A stretch of DNA of 64,000 bases, taken from Opitutaceae bacterium TAV5 (GTDB lineage: Bacteria > Verrucomicrobiota > Verrucomicrobiia > Opitutales > Opitutaceae). Location of the stretch: assembly GCA_000242935.3 (NCBI GenBank), contig CP007053.1, positions 3,519,001 to 3,583,000 on the forward strand, written 5' to 3'. Within the stretch, counting starts at the first letter, position 1. Every line of letters starts with the position of its first letter. Positions 59,790 through 64,000 of this stretch are shown piece after piece. The notes beneath the pieces are model-generated. The model searched no databases and had not been told where the DNA came from. It was given only the letters and a program-made list of their open reading frames with translations. The translations under genes were made by a program, and so were the position numbers.

Positions 59790-59879
59790 GAATGGCACTT
59801 GGTTAAGGGCTTTATCGTGGGAATCCAGACGATGGATGAACGAGCTACAAAAGAAAGGGGGCTTAACCAAATGCCATTC
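59790..59879. mobile_element. MITE-like element at the broken 3' end of ftsK
   Basis: GAATGGCACTTGGTTAAG (59790-59807) and CTTAACCAAATGCCATTC (59862-59879) form 18-bp terminal inverted repeats with one mismatch around a 54-base core. It has no transposase gene. The out-of-frame continuation of the ftsK-like gene runs directly into it, so insertion or deletion here probably removed the end of that gene. Confidence 0.6.
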
Positions 59880-59918
59880 CGGCCTGATCCCTTCGGCATG
59901 TCCCCGAGTTCATCATCA

Positions 59919-61406
59919 TCATCGTCGTCGCTGGCGTCGCGGTCGATTTGTTAGTACGGCGGAGGTGGCGTATTGCGGGGGACCGTTGCGTTTGAGGAAT
60001 TCGACAAACTCCTGCACTTCCTCGTCGGAGACGAAGGCGCCCTGCGCGCGCACGAGGCGCGAACTGTCGGGAAGCGAAAAGAGCATGTCGCCGCGGCCGA
60101 TGAGGGTGTCGGCACCTTCGTCGTCGAGGATGGTGTGGGAGTCCACTTGCGAGGCGACCTGGAAGGCGATGCGGGAGGGGAGGTTGGCCTTGATGACGCC
60201 GGTGATGACGTTGACCGAGGGGCGCTGGGTGGCGATGATCAGGTGGATGCCGGCGGCGCGGGCAAGCTGCGCGAGGCGGACGATGCCCGTTTCGATTTTG
60301 GCGGGGGCCACCATCATGAGGTCGGCGAGTTCGTCGATGATCGCCACGATGTAGGGCAGGCGATCAGGGATCTCGATGCCGTCGTCATCCTCGAAGGGGT
60401 CGACGCCTTCGAGCATCTGCTGCTCGCCGGTGGCGTGGAGGCCGGTGGCGGGGTCGTTGTCGGCGACGGGAAAATCGAGTCTGGTGTTCTTCTTGCGGTG
60501 GTTGAAGCCGCTGATGTTGCGGACGCCGACCTTGGCGAAGATCTGGTAGCGCTGCTCCATCTCGCCGAGCAGCCACTTGAGCGCGGAGGGCACTTTCTTC
60601 GGCTCGGTGACGACGGGGATGAGCATGTGGGGCAGGGAATTGAATACTTTCAGTTCCACGAATTTGGAGTCCACCATGATGAGGCGCAGGTCTTTCGGGG
60701 CCTTGCGGTAAACGATGGAGGCGATGATCGAGTTGATGCACACGGACTTGCCCGAGCCGGTGGCGCCGGCGATGAGCAGGTGGGGCATCTTGGAGAGGTC
60801 GCTGATGAGGGGTTTGCCGGAAACGTCCTTGCCGAGGGCGATGGGAATCTCGGCCTTGGCGGCGGCCCAGTCTTCGGATTCGAGGATGTCGCGCATGCCG
60901 ACGGGGGAGGGGGTGCGGTTGGGCATTTCGATGCCGACGGCGGCTTTTCCGGGGATGGGGGCGAGAATGCGCACGGACTGGGCGCGCATGCCGAGGGCGA
61001 TGTTCTTGTCGAGGCTGGCGATTTTCTCGACGCGCACGCCGGGCGCGGGCACGACTTCGTAACAGGTGATGACCGGGCCGACGTGGATCTCGCCGGGCGA
61101 CACGGCGACGTTGAACTCGCCGAGGATGCGCACGAGGTCGTCCATGTTGCGGGCGTATTCGGCGTCGTCGTCGGCGCCTTCGGGGCGGGTCTGCTCCTTC
61201 AGCAGGGTGACGGGCGGGAACTGGTAATTTTCGTCGGAGGCGGGGACGACGGGCGATTTGGCCTTTTTTGTTTCCTCGGGTTTGATGATGGCGATGCCGC
61301 CGGCTCCGGAGGCCGCGGAGGCCGGAATGCCGAAGGGGGCAGGCCGTGTTTTGTCAATTTTTGAGAACATCTGTGTGTGGTGGTGGGGGGGCATTGGAGC
61401 AGCCAA
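59919..61406 (-). pseudogene. ftsK: FtsK/SpoIIIE-type DNA translocase gene, truncated and frameshifted
   Basis: A 495-residue frame encodes the RecA-like motor of a DNA translocase: GPVITCYEVVPAPGVRVEKI, Walker A GATGSGKS with K220, VDSKFVELKVFNSLPHML, Walker B IIDELADLMM and the arginine-finger region IIATQRPSVNVITG. The membrane domain of full FtsK is absent at the N-terminus. At the C-terminus the frame changes after PPQYATSAVL (near 59950); the adjacent frame reads QIDRDASDDDDDELGDMPKG and then enters a MITE-like element, so the DNA-reading gamma domain is missing. The start may be the ATG at 61370. The motor could still be made, but chromosome-dimer work seems unlikely. Confidence 0.72.
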
Positions 61407-61412
61407 AAATGT

Positions 61413-61943
61413 TCACTCCTCCGGACATTGCGGCAACGCCAGCGGTATTGCCGACGGCATGGTCGGACTGTCCGGAGATGACTCACGGGCGCGGAGCTGT
61501 TTTTGCAGGCGATCGTAGAGCACGACGTTGACGCAGGAGGCGAGGTTCATGCAGGTGCGGGTCGGCACCATCACACGCGCGGTGCACCACGCGAGCACGC
61601 TGTCGTCGAGCGTGCCGTCCTCCGCCCCGAAAATATAAAAGGCCCGGGCAGGGTGTTTATAGTCCACCAGCGACACCGCGCCGGGCACGAGATCCACCGC
61701 CACCGGAGTGCAGCCGTAGGCCAGGACGGTGCGCAAATCCTCGACCTCCAGCATCGGCATGCTCTTCCAGTGCTTGATCGTGTCGCACCGGTGCCGACGG
61801 TAACGGGTTCCGCTCACCGCCAGCATGGCAGCCTCGTAACAGCCGCAGGCGCGCAGCACGCCTGCGATGTTTTTCATCATCTTCGGATCATGAAGGCCGA
61901 CGGCCAAATAACCGCGCTGTTTGATGGTAGGATGGAGAGACAT
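61413..61943 (-). CDS. SpoU/TrmH-family RNA methyltransferase
   Basis: 176 residues. It transfers methyl from S-adenosylmethionine to a ribose or base of RNA through the knotted SPOUT fold. Seen: YLAVGLHDPKMMKNIAGVLR (motif 1), ARAFYIFGAEDGTLDDSVL (motif 2), and VMVPTRTCMNLASCVNVVLYDRL (motif 3, knot). The usual Asn of motif 3 is present in MNLASCVN. The size fits a single-domain TrmL/SpoU protein plus a Ser/Pro-rich tail. It lies 6 bases upstream of the ftsK-like start, on the same strand. The target RNA is not known. Confidence 0.88.
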   Translation of the reverse strand: MSLHPTIKQRGYLAVGLHDPKMMKNIAGVLRACGCYEAAMLAVSGTRYRRHRCDTIKHWKSMPMLEVEDLRTVLAYGCTPVAVDLVPGAVSLVDYKHPARAFYIFGAEDGTLDDSVLAWCTARVMVPTRTCMNLASCVNVVLYDRLQKQLRARESSPDSPTMPSAIPLALPQCPEE

Positions 61944-62054
61944 GGTTGAAATGAGTTTTGTAAGTTACGAACCAAGCGAATCGGGCCAACAGGACAGGGA
62001 GCGGCATACGCCGATGCGGTGAATTCGCCTTCGCTTGGCCCGGATGGACGCCGA

Positions 62055-62354
62055 TCAAAGCCGGGGAAGCTCCAGGCCGAGTTGCGCGTTCAGCGCCTCG
62101 ATGGTCGTGCCTTCGACCGATTTCACCTTGTAGCCGTGCTCGAGGAGCTTGCGGATGTAGATTTTGTTGTACACGAAGGCGAATACGAGGAGGGGGATGA
62201 CCATCCAGGACAGCAGGCATTGGATGATGAACCATTTGAAGTCTCCACGAAAGAGGGCGGGGAGAGGTCCGAAAAACAGCGTGGTGAAGGAGAAGCCTGC
62301 GGGGGCTTTCCGAATGATGCCCGAGTGCGGGTGTTGCAGGATGAGTTTGGCCAT
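62055..62354 (-). CDS. Small inner-membrane protein
   Basis: 99 residues from the ATG at 62354 (MAKLILQHPHSGIIRKAPAG). Two hydrophobic segments are visible (FSFTTLFFGPLPALFRG; FIIQCLLSWMVIPLLVFAFVYN), and then a soluble tail (IRKLLEHGYKVKSVEG). The pattern of FFGP..ALFRGD before a helix recalls small DUF2628-like membrane proteins. The function is unknown. It lies between the exonuclease and methyltransferase genes on the same strand, 43 bases from the former. Confidence 0.7.
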   Translation of the reverse strand: MAKLILQHPHSGIIRKAPAGFSFTTLFFGPLPALFRGDFKWFIIQCLLSWMVIPLLVFAFVYNKIYIRKLLEHGYKVKSVEGTTIEALNAQLGLELPRL

Positions 62355-62397
62355 ATGATTTTGATGATTGAGTGCGTTGGCGAAAAGAAGAGGGGGG

Positions 62398-62997
62398 TCA
62401 GGCGTCCATGAAGTCCCGGAGGCAAGGCTCGATGAGGGGCGATCCGGTAGCTTCCTCCGGGCGAAGTCTCCGGAGCATGTGGCGGACTGCGTTCGCCAGC
62501 AGGTGGACGTCGGCGCGGGCGTCGTGGCGGCGATGGCCGGTTTCACCCGGGTCGATGCCGAGGCGTTCGACGATCACGTCGAGATTGTGCAGGGACTCGG
62601 CGGGCCAGCATTTTTTCGACAACCAGATGCTGTCGATAAAACGGACGGGACACGTGGGGAGTCCGTGTTGCGCGCAGCTTTCCGCGATGAAACGCATGTC
62701 GAACCGGTGGCCGTTGTGCGCGAGGAGCGTGGTGTTTTCACGGCCGTTTTCCCCGGCTACAAAGCGGGCGAAGGCCCGCAGGGCGTCGGGTGTCCCGGGA
62801 GCATCGGCGACGTCGGCGTCGGTGATGCCGGTCAGATCGGTGATGGATTCGGGGACCGGACAACGCGGGCGGACGTAGGTCGAGAACGTTTCACCCGGAG
62901 TGCGCCCGTCGCGCAGTCGCACGGCGGCGATCTGGATGATGTCGTGCCAGCGGGGCGAAAAGCCGGTGGTTTCGAGGTCGAAGATGACGAGGTCCAT
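62398..62997 (-). CDS. DnaQ-like 3'-5' exonuclease
   Basis: 199 residues from the ATG at 62997 (MDLVIFDLETTGFSP). The DEDDh exonuclease motifs are complete: ExoI FDLETTG, ExoII LLAHNGHRFDMRFI, and ExoIII HRRHDARADVHLLANAV with the His and Asp of the DEDDh type. VRPRCPVPESITDLTGITD is typical of proofreading epsilon-type and related exonucleases. It is too short for a fused polymerase or UvrC part, so it is a stand-alone exonuclease acting on DNA or RNA ends. Confidence 0.9.
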   Translation of the reverse strand: MDLVIFDLETTGFSPRWHDIIQIAAVRLRDGRTPGETFSTYVRPRCPVPESITDLTGITDADVADAPGTPDALRAFARFVAGENGRENTTLLAHNGHRFDMRFIAESCAQHGLPTCPVRFIDSIWLSKKCWPAESLHNLDVIVERLGIDPGETGHRRHDARADVHLLANAVRHMLRRLRPEEATGSPLIEPCLRDFMDA

Positions 62998-63058
62998 TTT
63001 TGCAGAGTTTTTAACCGCGAACAGGGATGGATTGGCTGCGCCAAAACCGAAGCAGACG

Positions 63059-63147
63059 AACCAACCGCGAATGAACGCGAATAAAACCAAATGAATCCGC
63101 AGTCTCTGTCTTCATTCGCGTCCATTCGCGTTCATTCGCGGTTGGTT
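63059..63147. repeat. Inverted repeat with perfect 24-bp arms
   Basis: AACCAACCGCGAATGAACGC at 63059 and its complement ending at 63147 form a hairpin, with a third related copy of the core (TTCATTCGCG) inside. A single arm is also found at 15573-15592. It lies between the divergent exonuclease and regulator genes. Confidence 0.9.
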
Positions 63148-63254
63148 TGGTGAGGTGGGAAATATTGTTGGAGTAACCATGACGTTTATACGGGAAGCAC
63201 TTTAACGAGCCGGGTGGACATCCCGTGTCCAGGCTGATGGTTTATCCTGAAAAA

Positions 63255-64000
63255 ATGAAAAAAAGATCGAAACCCGTCTTCACCGGCACCGGTACAGCCC
63301 GAGCGTCCCGTTTGTCTGCCGTCCGCGGTCCGCGTCCTGCCCGCGCAACCCGGAAGGTGAAGCCGGAGGCCGGTGGCGCGGGAAAACCGAAGGCGGGTAC
63401 GCGCGAGGTGTTGCGCACGGGGGCGCAACTGGAGCGTTTCCAGTGTATCCATGCGCTGTTCGCGAGCGGCAAGACCCTGAATGTGCCCGGACTGGCCAAG
63501 GAACTGCGGGCAAAGGGTCTGGAAGTGAATGCGAAGACGATCCGGCGCGATCTGGATTTCATACGCGACCGCGTCCCCATGCCGCTCTCCGGCTACGATC
63601 CGCAACGGGGTGGGTTTTATTATACAGAAGCAGTGCGGGATTTCCCGCTCGTGCATGTCACGGAAGGGGAGTTGCTGGCGTTGATGGTGGCTCGGCAAGC
63701 CGTGGAGGCGTATCGGGGAACACCCTACGCGCGTCTGCTGGAGCAGGCGTTCGCCAAACTCACGACTGGCTTGCGCGACGTGGTGAGTTTTCCCGGCGGC
63801 GGATTATCCGAATCCATCTCGTTTCGCAGCACGGGAACAGGGCCGGTTGACGAGGCGCTTTTCACGGCCGCGAGCAAGGCTGTCCTGGCGCGCCAGGAAG
63901 TCTGTTTCATGTACAGGAAGGCCGGATACGGCGATCCGGAGCGCCGCCGGGTGTGGCCTTACCACCTGGCGTCGATCGGCGGCATGTGGTACCTGGCGGG
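63255..64000 (+). CDS. WYL-domain transcriptional regulator, 5' part
   Basis: The frame runs from the ATG at 63255 off the window end (248 codons seen). A basic, Ala/Arg/Gly-rich N-terminal tail of about 50 residues precedes a helix-turn-helix (AQLERFQCIHALFASGKTLN, VPGLAKELRAKGLEVNAKTI, RRDLDFIRDRVPMPLSGYDP), the DeoR/YafY-like head of WYL proteins. Then comes the linker GGFYYTEAVRDFPLVHVTEGE and, near the edge, YRKAGYGDPERRRVWPYHLA followed by GGMWYLAG, the beginning of the WYL fold. WYL regulators often sense nucleotides or DNA damage and control defence or metabolic genes. Its targets are beyond the window. Confidence 0.82.
   Translation, partial: MKKRSKPVFTGTGTARASRLSAVRGPRPARATRKVKPEAGGAGKPKAGTREVLRTGAQLERFQCIHALFASGKTLNVPGLAKELRAKGLEVNAKTIRRDLDFIRDRVPMPLSGYDPQRGGFYYTEAVRDFPLVHVTEGELLALMVARQAVEAYRGTPYARLLEQAFAKLTTGLRDVVSFPGGGLSESISFRSTGTGPVDEALFTAASKAVLARQEVCFMYRKAGYGDPERRRVWPYHLASIGGMWYLA

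Noticed and set aside
59310-59870. 186-residue minus-strand frame
   Set aside because: It runs through the MITE-like element and overlaps the 90-residue gene in another frame; the composition is unlike a folded protein.
59973-61364. 463-residue plus-strand frame opposite the ftsK-like gene
   Set aside because: Asp/Gly/Val-rich antisense shadow with no motif.

Overview
The window is GC-rich bacterial DNA, most probably from the phylum Verrucomicrobiota, family Opitutaceae. This rests on gene content alone: PEP-CTERM secreted proteins, many prepilin-like proteins (some with an H-X9-DG motif), LacI-type regulators beside glycoside hydrolases, an OmcB-like DUF11 protein and an OleC-type ligase. 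No rRNA, tRNA, CRISPR array or intact transposase was seen.

Layout. 1-0.9 kb: 3' part of a LacI-type regulator. 0.9-7.6 kb: an overlapping pair of large minus-strand genes resembling the AddA and AddB helicase-nuclease subunits. 7.8-10.6 kb: an EmrA/EmrB-like efflux pair. 10.8-15.4 kb: response regulator, sensor kinase and a von Willebrand factor A protein. 15.4-18.6 kb: repeat-filled spacer, LacI regulator, a winged-helix protein and two gene remnants. 18.6-34.7 kb: a glycan-degradation region with PEP-CTERM proteins, three prepilin-like proteins, an 895-residue secreted protein, a CBM9-like protein, two GH39-like enzymes with a lone binding module between them, and a GH78 rhamnosidase. 34.7-39.5 kb: glycosyltransferase, SDR, ketosynthase, dehydratase and acyl carrier protein. 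39.6-47.3 kb: oligopeptide-binding lipoprotein, small envelope proteins, phosphoglucose isomerase, OleC-like ligase, RluA-type pseudouridine synthase. 47.7-53 kb: DUF11 protein, small porin, proline-rich membrane protein, MFS transporter. 53.3-59.7 kb: accessory region with a DUF2293 protein, a NERD nuclease-helicase, a cyclic-phosphate receiver protein, an AT-rich PD-(D/E)XK protein and orphans. 59.9-64 kb: damaged ftsK-like gene, SpoU methyltransferase, small membrane protein, DnaQ-type exonuclease and the start of a WYL-type regulator.

The glycan region is organised in repeating sets. Each has extracellular enzymes or binding proteins plus a pilin-like protein, and two also have PEP-CTERM proteins. 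Two of the sets share an upstream sequence block with a TTAC-NN-GTAA palindrome, a candidate operator for the nearby LacI regulators.

A second striking property is the density and variety of dispersed inverted repeats. Most lie between genes, but several are inserted in frame inside the AddA-like, AddB-like and GH78 genes, adding low-complexity peptide segments without breaking the reading frame. The ftsK-like gene has lost its 3' end at a small inverted-repeat element, and a second decayed ftsK fragment lies at the other side of the AT-rich accessory segment.
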